From contig NC_090119.1 of NCBI RefSeq assembly GCF_023973825.1, positions 310,001 to 374,000 of the forward strand: 64,000 bases of DNA, given 5' to 3'. The notes under the pieces were generated by a model. That model had not been told where the DNA came from, searched no databases, and saw nothing but the letters and a program-made list of their open reading frames with translations. This DNA comes from Plasmodium brasilianum (Eukaryota; Apicomplexa; Aconoidasida; Haemosporida; Plasmodiidae). The translations under genes were made by a program, and so were the position numbers. This document shows positions 41,918 to 54,000 of this stretch, one piece after another. The first letter of the stretch is position 1. Each line of letters begins with the position of its first letter.

Positions 41918-43647
41918 TTAGTAGCAATCTAAAGGTCTAAGCGCCTCAAAATATAACGAAACATAAAAGCACAACAAAACACAAGCTTTGGTAAGGAATA
42001 AAATGATAAAAAAAATGTTGCTACGGAGGAACGAAAACACAGTGTGGTATATACAGAAATAGCATATGTAATGTAAAGTTTAGATTGTATTATGTAACAA
42101 AATTAAAAATAAATAAAAAAAAAAAAGGAACAAATATTGTAAGATTTACCAGTTAGTTCTTCCTTTATATTTTATATCATTTAGAATCATAGCTACATAG
42201 TGATGGCAGTTATTCCTGTAAAAGGAAATTTATATATATACTTTTTTTATTTTGTGCATTTATATTGGTACTTTTTCTTTTTTTTTTTTTTATAATGTTG
42301 TAACATCATTGAAGATCAGCTCTTTTTTCTTACACAAGTAGGTTATGCTGTATTTTTAGAAAAGGAAAATACATATAAAATTGGTTAAAAAGAAATATAT
42401 ATAATAATAATAAAATAACAAATACGTAAATAAAAAACGTTATATATAAGTATTATCAAATAAGGCACAAACATGGTACAAATTAGATCAAAGCAGGCAT
42501 ATTTCTAAAGGGCTAGTTATTATATTTATGAAAATGCAAGATTTATATGTAAGGAATGCATATTATAGCTACCTTCCTCTTCGAAAAAATATTATCAGCC
42601 TTATAAATAGCGTCATCATAGGACTGGTATAAACAAATTAAAGAATAAAAAAATATGTACATATAAACATTTACATCCAATAATTTAACTACTTTATAGC
42701 ATGAACATATTTGCGCTTATATTTTTTTCTTTTTTATTATACCTTATCAGTAAATGCAAGGGGAAGTTTGTTTTTATCCAATTTCCAGTATTTCATAGGA
42801 TCACTAAATGCCATATTATCTAAAATTGGATAACAAAATGGAACAAAATTTTCATATGCAAAATTTGCACATAATAATAAATAAAAACAAGAATGAAGGC
42901 TCCTTAAGTGTGTGTAAGATTACCAACTGAGATGGTGAAGGATCCCGAAAAATCATGAATTAATCCTGTTGACGTGCATATTCCTAATGCGTAAAAAAAA
43001 AAGGAAGTTAACATTTTTGACAATTTGGAGGGTTGCTGATTGATTAAGAAGTCATATGTTGTAATTATATGTGTTAATTAAATGGAGTAGTTAAATGAGG
43101 TACTTAAAAAGGAAATTTACCAACATGTCCAAGAACTGGAATAAAGGTTGATGCGCATGGCAGATAAGAGAATACAACACAGTATGGGAACTACTCGTAA
43201 TAATAAAAAAAAAAAATATATATATAAATACATAAGTAATACAAGAATTTACAAATAAACCAAGCTTTACATTGCTGTCTTTCAGTTACCTTGTTGTCTT
43301 TTTCATTAATTTCTGTATTTGTCATAAAATCATTTGGCATATTGTATATTTTACCAAAAGCAGCTAAACAAAGTTTTATATTAAATTTTTTCAAAGAAAA
43401 AAAAAAAAAAAAAAGGAAAAAGTGAAAAAGAAGGAAAACAAGAACGTAAAAAAGGAGGAAAATTAAAACGTAAAAAAGGAGGAAAATAAGAAAGTAAAAA
43501 AGAAGGAAAACAAGTAAAAAACAAAATTAAAAAATAAAACAGAAATAAAACAGTATAATAAAAAGCTTAATATTTGGAAGTTTTAACAAAACATCTTGAG
43601 GTTATATTTTTTTTACCTTCATTTTCTTTATTTTTCCTTGTTAACAT
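41918..43647 (-). CDS. TMEM222: TMEM222/RTE1 family membrane protein (DUF778), nine exons
   Basis: Exons (- strand, 5' to 3'): 43647-43617, 43363-43290, 43190-43121, 42983-42924, 42819-42743, 42623-42573, 42347-42334, 42215-42150 and 42020-41918, ending TAA. All eight introns are GT-AG and all phases agree, giving 181 residues (TMEM222 is about 208). The product carries the family core in order: FPYCVVFSYLPCASTFIPVL, GHVGICTSTGLIHDFSGSF, DNMAFSDPMKYWKLD, SYDDAIYKADNIF, then HNLLVNNCHHYVAMILND, followed by a hydrophobic C-terminal helix. The clustered Cys/His residues (ICTSTG, NNCHHYVA) are the family's conserved ones. RTE1 in plants acts at Golgi/ER and modulates an ethylene receptor; the biochemical role is unresolved. 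The Met at 43647 is the only one fitting exon 1. A short out-of-frame ATG lies 16 nt upstream. The least certain junctions are exon 1 and the last acceptor. Confidence 0.88.
42334..42347 (-). other. 14-nt microexon (exon 7) of the TMEM222 gene
   Basis: The 14 bases CATAACCTACTTGT sit between an ATACAG acceptor and a GTAAGA donor. They encode His-Asn-Leu-Leu plus two bases of Val. Without them, the flanking exons do not join in frame. With them, the product reads KRK-HNLLV-NNCHHYVAM, which matches the conserved HNLC-x-DNCHSHVA region of TMEM222. This protein-level fit is strong evidence that the microexon is real. Confidence 0.85.
43364..43616 (-). other. Intron 1 of TMEM222 with AAGGAGGAAAAT-type repeats
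   Basis: A 253-nt intron between the short first exon (31 nt) and exon 2. On the + strand it shows imperfect units of about 27 nt, built from AAAAAAGGAGGAAAA and AACGTAAA, plus a poly(A) tract (a poly(T) tract on the sense strand before the acceptor TTTGTTTAG). Confidence 0.75.
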
Positions 43648-44972
43648 TTGCTCTCTTTTTCATATAAAAAAAGTGTTTTAAGCATGTACTTATGTATACA
43701 TATGTTTACAATTTTTCCCTTTCATTTTGTAAAAATATAATTTATTAATTTCAAAAAAATATGATAAAATTTGTGAAAGGAATTTAAATACAGGCTTATT
43801 TGTATGTGCTCCTGAGAAATTTTTTTTTGGTACATAATTTTTTTTTTTTTTTTTTCCTGAATAAGCAATATTATCTTATTTTGTTTTGTATAACTTAATT
43901 TTTTTTTTTTTTTTTTTTAGCATATTATGTAATATATAGTATGCTACGTTACGTTGTGTTATTTTATTTTATTTTATGTTTTATTTTTTACTTGAAAATT
44001 TTTCTGTTAAGGCAGATAACGAAAAGTATATCTTTCTGTTCTTTAGAGAAAATAGGAGTTTCTTTTTTTTTACTCCACTTATTAGTAGGAATACGTATAC
44101 GAGCATATGAATATATATATATATACACATATACATATATATATGCATGTATGCTTGTATACACATATTTGTTTATTTTTTAATTTTTAATAAAATGAAT
44201 TTTATAATATTTATTTGTAGCTATATAAAATAATTCCTTTTATTAATTAATTTGCCTTCTTGGCCTTTTTATTTTTCTCTTTTTTTTTTTGTTGTAAAAT
44301 TGTTCTAAAGTATATTAACCCTAAAAATAGTTTTATAAGTAATATACAACAATATATGTTTGAAGACATACATTATATTCGCTCATTTTGCAATATAATA
44401 TGTTTGCTTAATTAAATGTGTAAGGTTTTGCATTCATATTTGTACATATTATACAAGAAAGAGAATTTCTTTTTCTTTTTTTTCCTCATTGTGGTGTATG
44501 CCTTCTTACTAATAAGGAGCATCCTTTGTTTTATACGACATATTTTTTTAGCATGTGCAGATCTTTTTTTTTTTTTTTTTTCAAATCATTTACATTTGAT
44601 ATGTATGGAGAGTAATGTTACTTTTATTTTAAATTTCATCGTACATTTATATGTATCCATGTATGCACATATATATGCGTAACAGCTAAGATTAATTTTT
44701 TATTCTGTTCTTTTATTCTGTTCTTTTACTCAATATTTTTACTCAATATTTTTACTCAATTTTTTTATTCACTTTTATATATTATTATTATTATTATTAT
44801 TATGTGTTACTCCATGTTCTGGTTTTGACAAAGTACACATAAATGGTGCAGGGCAAGTGTAATCATCAGGTTAGCGCAAGTATCAACGCGTCAGTGTGTC
44901 ATCGTGCCAGCTTAAGTGCAGGTACATAGACCTTGTAAAACCCATAAGTAGAACAATAATTAACTGAATGAA
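43648..44972. other. Divergent promoter region between TMEM222 and the giant C2 protein
   Basis: 1.3 kb between the starts of the TMEM222 gene (-) and the giant gene (+). It consists of poly(T) tracts (43842-43856, 43901-43918, 44564-44581), an (AT)n tract near 44113-44124, a TTTACTCAATAT repeat near 44727-44765 and an ATT repeat (44783-44802). It probably carries both promoters. I see no coding sequence. Confidence 0.7.
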
Positions 44973-45003
44973 ATGGAAGAGAATAGAATATGCGAAAGTA
45001 TAG
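44968..45003 (+). promoter_or_regulatory. Overlapping upstream ATG/uORF at the start of the giant gene
   Basis: An ATG at 44968 lies 5 bases before the chosen start (44973) in another frame. It reads 11 codons to a TAG at 45001-45003, overlapping the main coding sequence. If it is in the mRNA leader, scanning ribosomes would meet it first. It could dampen translation, or indicate that the real 5' end is later. Confidence 0.4.
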
Positions 45004-48000
45004 AGTCATCTATTGATAGCATATTATTTAATGTGCTATCGGCGGGGAAAGAGAAAAGTAAAAAAACGTTAGAAGAAATAGAAGAGATACAAATAAGTAA
45101 TGAAAGAAATATGAAAAATGAAATAAAAGAATATGAAATAGTTAGTAAGTTAATAAATGAAAGAATAGAAACTCTTCCAGATATAATAAGTCATTTTAAG
45201 GATTCAATAAAAAGTATATTAAATGTAGATGAAGAGGATTTACCATTATACAGTAATAAGCAGGTAGAGAATGCTGATAGTAGTAATGATATAATAAAAG
45301 ACAGTAATGAATGGAGCATTATTAGTAAGCACAACAGTGGTGAATGTTATAGCAGTAGCCGTAATGGGGATAAAATCAATAATAACAATAGCACAGAGGG
45401 GAATATGCATTTGGATCTAATGAAAAACAGTTTTATCTATGGAAATAATACTAAAAATATTATAGGTAATGATCATATAAGCAGAATAGGTAATGATAAT
45501 ATAAGCAGAGTAAGTAATGATAATATAAGCAGAGTAAGTAATGATAATATAAGCAGAGTAGGTAATGGTGATATAAGCATCCAATTTTTTGGTATAAACG
45601 AGCTCACAAGTGAAAGATTAACAACGTCATTGTCTAATGTGGGAAAGGAAGCACAAGAAGAAGCCGTACATATTGATGCGGCTCAAGTTGAAAAGGAGGA
45701 GGAAGTCACTTCAGGTGAGAGGAACCATTCCTTTGACGCTTTATATAATAGAGGCTTTTCCAAAATTAATATATCACAGTTAAAAAATAAAATTGAAAAA
45801 CAACGATTGACCCTATCAGATATGAACCATTATACCATGATTAACAGCCTAAACGTTAGCAATAATGCTTTAAGAAAATTGTCGAATAGTGAAGGTTCTG
45901 TACTATTAAAAAATAAGGAGAACCATTCAATACATAACACATTATATTTAATGAAGAGAAACAATAATGAGATTAAAGTAGTACATGAGAGAAAAGCGAT
46001 AACCCATTCAACTGGAAATGAGAAAGATATAGAAATGCAGATAAATGCAAATTTGAATAATAGTAATGAAATAAAGAGAGATGATGAATGCACGTTGAGC
46101 AGTGATGTGCAGGGTTTGCTTAGTTCAAATAGGAAGAAGTTGGAAGAGGATTTTATTTTAAGGAAATCAAAAGGGAATGCTAATATTGGTAGTAGTAGTA
46201 GTAGTGGCAGTGGCAGTGGCAGTGGCTTCACTGGTGAGGAGGACAAGCATTTAAGTAATTGCGTTAGATTTTTGGATAATATAAACGAAACTAACGACAA
46301 AACATCAAATTTACAAATATCGTATGAGAAAAATAATAGTAGTAGTTGTAGTAGTTTGAAAAAAATGAAAGAACATTTTGGTGAAATTGATTTATTATAC
46401 GACTTGAAGTCCTCATCTATATCAGTAAAAGGAAATAATAACAAATTTTTAATTCAAAGTAGTAATTCCAAAGAGTTTAACAAAATGACAACGAGCGATG
46501 ATGAATACTACTTGAGCAGTAGTGCACAAATGATAGTAAGTAATGAAGCTGAAAAAATGAATGGGTGTGTGGGAGTAAACAAAGTAAACCGAATGGATTC
46601 GCATTACTTTTCCTATGAGAGGGAGGAAGAGGGTCATATGCAGGAAGAAGTGGGTGATAGAGAAGATATGGAACACAATGAGGAACAAATAAGGGGAAAA
46701 ACAAGAAAAAAAAAAAAATTTATAGAAACTGGAAAAGAGAGTAATGATATAATTCTGGGAAATGGAACGGAAGAAAGAAGGAAGGACAGTTTATTCCTTA
46801 ACAACATTCAGAGTAGTAATACATCATGTAAAGAGAATAGTTATAGCAGTCTTAGCAATGATTTATTACTGCACAATAATATAAGCAGTATGTTGTATTA
46901 TAGTAAGAACGAAATATTAAACTATACGGTTAAAAAAAGATATTCAAGTAAGGTGAAAAATGTAGTTAATGTGAGAGAAGTTTTACTAAGATTTACAAAG
47001 GTTCGGATAGGAAAGAATTTCAAAGGAATGATTGAAAATTATGAGAAGTTCTACATATGCTATTGTGTTCCAGTTACCTACAAAACTCTACCTAACAGTA
47101 GTATATATTGTCAAAAAAGGGGACAAAGTTTAAATGCACATTTTTTGAGAAGTTCAAAATTAATAGAAAAAGATTTGAAGCGTGCAGATATAATTGAAAA
47201 AAAAAAAAAAAAGCCTTTTCAGAATGGTGTTGGTAAGAGCGATAAAATTATGAGTAAGTACAGAAATTTCACAGGAAATAGAAGGAGAAATATTTTAGAG
47301 AAGGATAGAGTTATATATGACAATTGTCATGTTGAAAGTAAAAATATTGATAACAACATCATTGAGTTTTTGGAAGATGTATACCATAAGGTGAATAGTG
47401 ATATTTTCGATCAAGTAGAGCACATCCCATTTTTGCTGTGCGCTGTGGTTGAAAAAAGGGGATTAGGGAAAGCGCCATTAGTGGGAGCGCTAGGAGTGAG
47501 TGCAGCGGGGGTAGGTACAAAAGTGGAGGACTCGACTTCCTGCATGCTGAAGCAGAAAAATAGAAACATTGTGAAGCTGTTGAACTACCCATTTATTATC
47601 CCCGATAATTGTGAAATACTTGGATTTGCCGAAATTCCCTTTATCCCTATGCCGAATATAGAAGTACAAATAAAAGAATTGACTATGTCTAATAATTACA
47701 TCTCTGATTTTATTAAGGGCTCTTTTGTTTTATTTTATTTATATTTAAATATATTTGAAAAGGAAAGAAATGAACAAGATATTGCTCATGATAAAAGGGC
47801 ATTAGTGATTGGTAGTAAAGTATTAGATGCATGGGTTTTTAGTAGTTGTTATGAAGGTATTCAAACTGATGGTGATAGTAACGAATTTAAGTACATCTCT
47901 TGTGTTGATGGCACCCATAAAGGGGGGAATTACAATAGTGAAGGACTTAAGAAGGAAGACGGTAATGATTGTACTGGTAGTAGCAGCAGTAGTAGCAGTA

Positions 48001-51000
48001 GTAATAGTAATAATAATGTTCATCTCCTTTCTGATTTAATAGAAGAGGGGCATGGCGGAGTTAGCGAATGTTCGAGACTACCAGGCAAATTGAAGTGCAA
48101 CGAAGGGGAGAATAACACTGTAGTAGGGTCAGTGAAAGATGTGGAAGTAGATGAAGAAAAAAATGATATGAAAGATAAAAAGGATGAAGCGAATAGGAAC
48201 GTCATCCAAGTTAACGAAGTCAGCCAAATAAACCAAATCAACGAAGTAAAACAAATCAACGAAGTAAACCAAATCAACGAAGTAAACCAAATCAACGAAG
48301 TAAACCAAATCAACGAAGTAAACCAAGTAAGCGAAATCAGCGAAGAAGGGGAGGAAGTGCTTTACATATACATAGACAAGATTGTAAATTTGTCCAAGAG
48401 AGTTTTCGAAAATTTGTCTATATGTGTAAGATTTTATAAAGATGAGAAATATTCGTATAAAAGTTTCATCTTAAAAGAGGAAAAATTCTTTGACATATTA
48501 CTATTTTCTAAAAGAAGGTTAAAAGATATACATGAAGTAATTATAGAAATATGGTCCGAGTGTGAGAGGAAAGAAGGGAAAGATTGTATGGGTATATTAA
48601 AAATAAACATTAAAGAGATTAAAGAAAATAAGAATATTATGTATTTAGAAAAATATTTAGAATTAACATTCCGATTTTATGATGATATTAATTTCATGTT
48701 CAGAATTATTTTACTTAGAGGACTAAAACATATATATGATAATGTCATGCAATTTTGTAAGGAATATATTGAAAATAATGAAACAGATGCAAGGAATTTT
48801 TTATTAAGTGAAGACACTAATAATAGATGTGATTCAAAAGTAGGTTCTTTTAATTCACATCTAGGAATAAGTGATTCGGGTTCTTTTCTATCCCTAAACG
48901 AGCAGTATTTTATATATGATGAGGCACACATAAATAATAATGAATTTTATATGTACGAAATACAGAGGGAGATACTGAGAAGGGGTATCCGCAGCAGCAC
49001 AATCGTTAATAACATTTTATCCAGGAGAGAAAGCAGGTGTGTTGCGTCAGATGTAGGTGTAGGTCATGATAATGGCTACAGTGGTAACAGTAGTCACAGC
49101 GGTAACAGCGGTAACAGCGGTAACAGCGGTGGTAATAGAGATGATGATAGCGAGTGCGATAACTTTTCAGAGGTGCGTGAATATGCAGTGCGCAGTGATG
49201 TCGGTGCTAAAGCAGGGGGATATGAAACAAACAAATGGGATGCACCTGCGGATGGAAGCCGTACTAATTTCCTCAAAATCGAACTGATTAAAGAAGAACT
49301 GCTGCTATGCGGCATGGGGGAAAGCACTGTTGATCTGTTAGTAGCCGACTTGATGAAGTGTTCCATTAAAAAGAACACTGAATATGTATTGAAGAACAAT
49401 CTTGAAGAGTACATAAATAAAATATATGATAAGTGGGAAAAGCTATCAAATAAATTATTTTTAAAAAATAAGAAAAAAATGGGTTTAAATGATATATGTG
49501 AATATTTAGATGGGTTATATCTAGATGATGATAGTTATTTAAGTAAGGAAGATTTTTTTTTATTTTTTCAAGATGTGGGTATAGTTTTTGTTGATTCTAC
49601 AGTATTTGATGAGTTGTGTTTATTATTTTATGATAGAGAAAAAGAAGAAATACATTTCTCTTTATTTTCTTCTTTGATTATAAAAAAAGGAGTAGAGGAA
49701 TTAAAAAATATGGTATATGGATATGACATTTTGTTAAAATTTTTTGAATTTTTATGTGTTCATAATATTACTGTTGAATATTTAGAAAATGAATTATTTA
49801 AAATTATATTACAAAAAAAAAATTATTATTCTGAAAAAATAAAAAAAAATATTTCTACTAATGTTTTGATGGATTCAAATATTGATTGTACTAAGCCAAA
49901 TGAAAATATAATAAATTTTTTAAAAAATGACGATAATATATGTTCATGTACGTCTTTACTTTTTCTTCATTCCATTCGTTTTATTTTAAAAAAATATAAT
50001 AATAATGATTTTACAACATACGATTTATTTTTTTTAGTTAAATATTTAGTGCAAAGTCAACACAATTACATTATTCCAGATATGTACATTTTTGTTAACG
50101 TTATTAAAGGGATAGAGAAAGTGAATATAACCTTCTTCTTGTGTCTATATTATATATATGTGAGTCAACACCAGTGGAATAACTACAAATGTGTACGTGA
50201 TAAGGAAGAAGTGGTTAATGTAGGTAGTGAAAAAGAAGTAGACACTGTGGTTGAAGGGAAAAAATCATTTTACAGGAATGATATTATTAACGTTCACAAG
50301 TATAAATTAAAAACAGATAAGTACGTCAATGGTGTGAACAAGAAGAGGGGGAAGGGTAGTCACTTTGGCAATAGCGAACCACGCAAATATAAGTGTAATC
50401 ATGTAAAGAGGGAGGTAGACGCAAAGGGGGCACGCCTGATTAGCGGTGTGAGCGCAATGAACGGTGTAGATGGTGTACCTTCCAAATACAATGACAATAA
50501 CGACTCTCCTTTGTCATCTGTAGACTCCTCCGATGGTTCAAACGATGATATGTCCGAAAATGAAGGAATAAGGAACGAAACTAACGAAAATGGTGTAGAT
50601 GTAAATGAACAAAGAGACGAAACTGGCTTGGTCAATAGCTACTGCTACAAAGAAAGGGAGGCAGAACGAAAGGAAAGATCATATATAAATGATATGGAAC
50701 ATATGGGTAAAAAAGAAAAGCTAACCATGTGTATGCTAAAAAACAATGAGAAAGATTGTAGCCCCTATGAAGAGGATACAAACGATGGGAAAAACACTGC
50801 TCAAAGAAGCCGCAATTCTGGTAAGGGGAAAATGACATTACTAATAAGAAAGGGATATGCTAATATGAAGAAAAATACTGTAAGACGAAATAGTGAACAA
50901 CGTTTTCAAGATTGTGATACAATTAATAGTAAGGAGTTATTGTATCATATGGGCAGATCATCCTCCATAGGTGGGTGTGGTGAGAAGGAGGAGGAACAGG

Positions 51001-54000
51001 AAGTGGAAGTGGACAAAACGGAAGATAAGAAGAAAAGTATTCACTGGTGTAAGCCCAGCTTTACGAACTATAAATCTGATAGGAATAGGAACTTACAATA
51101 TGCAGATAATGCATGTACCTCGGATGAGCATTCACATAGATATGTTGATGTTAAAAAGGCTAATTGTGAGAACAGAAGAATATTTTCGCACTATTACGAT
51201 AACAAAAATAGAAAAAATAGAAAAAAAAGAAAAAAAAGAAAAAAAAATTTAATCATGTATAGAAAAGACATACAAAAGGGCGTGAAACAGGGACTGATCA
51301 TTTTGCATAGTCGAATTGTTAGCGGTTTGAGTAGTGTGGAATGTATATCTGAGTTGTTATATAATTATTTCAAGGGTACAAATAGAGAAAGAAGAAAAAA
51401 GAACAATAAAATAGAAGTGTTAAAACTGTTCGATCAGATTGGTCTCTACATATCGTACGATATTGCAGTGGGTATATTAAAATGGTATATAAAACAGACA
51501 GGTGCAAAAGAAGGAGATGAAAAGGGTGTAAACTTATCTACAAATGGTGTGAACCAGTGCAAAAAGGAAGTGGATGATAATGATGATGATAGTGATAGTG
51601 TTAGCGGTAGCAACAGTAATGATTTTATCAGTGGAGGAATTTCACATTACACAGTTAGAACCCATATAAATAATATTAACAGAATTGTCCACAAATATTC
51701 ATTTGATGAAACCATTGGAGGTATTATGTTTTCTGGTAGTGCCCTAGAATGTTTTTTTACCTTATTAAAAGAAAGAAATATAAATATAAATATATTTGCT
51801 AAGAAGAATATTTTTACCTATACTGATTTTTATAACGAAATAGATAAACTCAAGTTGACATTTTCAAAAAATTATGTACGCCTTTTATTTTGTAATTTAT
51901 TAACATATGATCTAACATCCTTTAATAGTTTGAATAGCAAGCTGATTTTTTTTGACTCTATTGAGGAGTACTGGATGAATTGGAATAAATTAAATTTTGA
52001 GTTCTATAATGCACCAAGCGTTGAAGCGAAGATAAGCAATCCACGGCTCATGCTGAATGATGTGAGGAGAAAGAGAAAGCAGTTGGCCATGTGTAGCGGT
52101 GGGGAATGCAGCAATGAGTTGAATAGCAAGAGCGTAACTAGGTTGTGCCACTTCTTTCCGCCTAGTAATGAATCACTCATAAGCAAGAAGAACTCCATTT
52201 TGAATAAAAGAAGAAGTACGAGTATGCAAAACGTTAACTTGTACGATTTTTTTTTCTTACCATTATATAGCTTGTTCTTTTACTTTTCTGAGAAGGAAAT
52301 GTTGGGAGGAATTCAGTTAATAAAATATTTTTTTATGAACATATTCAGGTATGAAATAAACTCGGTGAATATAAATGATTACATGAATAAGTATTATACT
52401 TTTTATGATTTTTTTCAAATGTCCAAGGACATGCTATTGTACAACTACAAGCATAACGATGACGCTCTCTTTAGGGAGGATTTTCTAAGGTTGATTATAC
52501 TCGTGAACAGAGGTCCTAGCAAACGCAGCAGTCGAAGTAGCTACAGCAGTTGCAGTAACCGTATACACCGTAGCAGTAGGAACGGAAAAGGGGGTGGGAA
52601 AGGAAAAGGGAAAGGGAAAGGAGTGGAGTCATCATCTAGGCTTCAAACATTAGTACAAAAAAAGAGTCATACGTTTTCAAAAAATTTTAAAAAAAATTTA
52701 AGCGTAATAACGAGAGATATATTAAGTCTAGAAACAAATATAGTAAGTGTGTCTAGGTCCATATTTGACATTCACCAGAGGATAGATATGCATAATGGTA
52801 GTGGCATCCACCACTACAACAATAGTTACAGTGATGGTATGCTTCTCGACTCGGAAGGACACACGCAAAACAAGGATGACGTAATATTAAATTTTTTTAA
52901 AAAGAACAGATATGTAGTAAAATATATGCGTGAATACTTTTACGTCTTCGTTTTTTTTAGCAAAATTATGAGTAGCCGTGGCAGTAGTTGCAACGGTAAT
53001 AAAAGCAGTTCTTCTCATTTGCATTTTAACCAAAAGAAAGGTTTGCTATACCTGAAGAAGTTAAAGGAATACACTTTTCAAAAAATGGCTATAGTAATGA
53101 AAGGAGAAGAGATGAGTGACCAGTTAAGCTGCGCACCACGTGGACGTGAATGTGAACTTGAACATGTACATGTGAATTCAACTTATGAAAAAAAGTGGAA
53201 GAACGCGTTAAATTACTTTCCGTTTTTGTATCAAGAAGTGTACATATGTTATACAGCAGAAAAGTTTACAAGGAGGGAATATATGTGTGTAATTTATCCC
53301 TATCTTCTACTTTTAACAGATTTTACCAAAAAAGTAATTCACATTTATGAACATGAGTATGTACAATTCATAAATAAAATATTTAATTTTGATTATTCTA
53401 AAAGAAGTAATCGCATTTTGTTTTTACATCGAATTGAAAATATTATGACCAGGTCAGGAAGTTTCGATTCAAAGGAATGGAACAAGATATACAGCATGTT
53501 TGAAATATTTGACATACAGGCAAACACATTTTTTTTAAATCTTTGCAATATTTTAGAGGAGCACAATTACATTTTGTCAAATATTAACGATAAAATAATT
53601 TTCAATGATAGCAGAAAAAGCTTATGGTTCATTTTCGAGGAGAGCAGCGGTGATGACACAACTGATGATGAGTACATGAATGACTACTGTGCCAGTAATG
53701 AGGGGGAAATAACAAAGAAAAGCATAAGCAGGATGAACATAAGCGCGCGAACGAAAAAGAGAAGAAAGGGGAAATCCCCTTTAAGTATAGAACAGAAGAA
53801 AGACCTTTTTATAAAAAATTTAAAATACTTTATTTGCTTTAACAGTGTGGTGCTGTATGATTTATCAGGGTACAATCAACAATATATACACAACTATATT
53901 ACGAAGGACAAGATGTTCATAAAATATATTTCCCAGTTGTACATACGAATACTATTCAATGAATGTATATCAACGGGATTAAATATAAATCGATTATTTA

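Noticed and set aside
45830..46444. 204-codon - strand frame
   Set aside because: Antisense shadow of the Ser/Asn-rich part of the giant gene.
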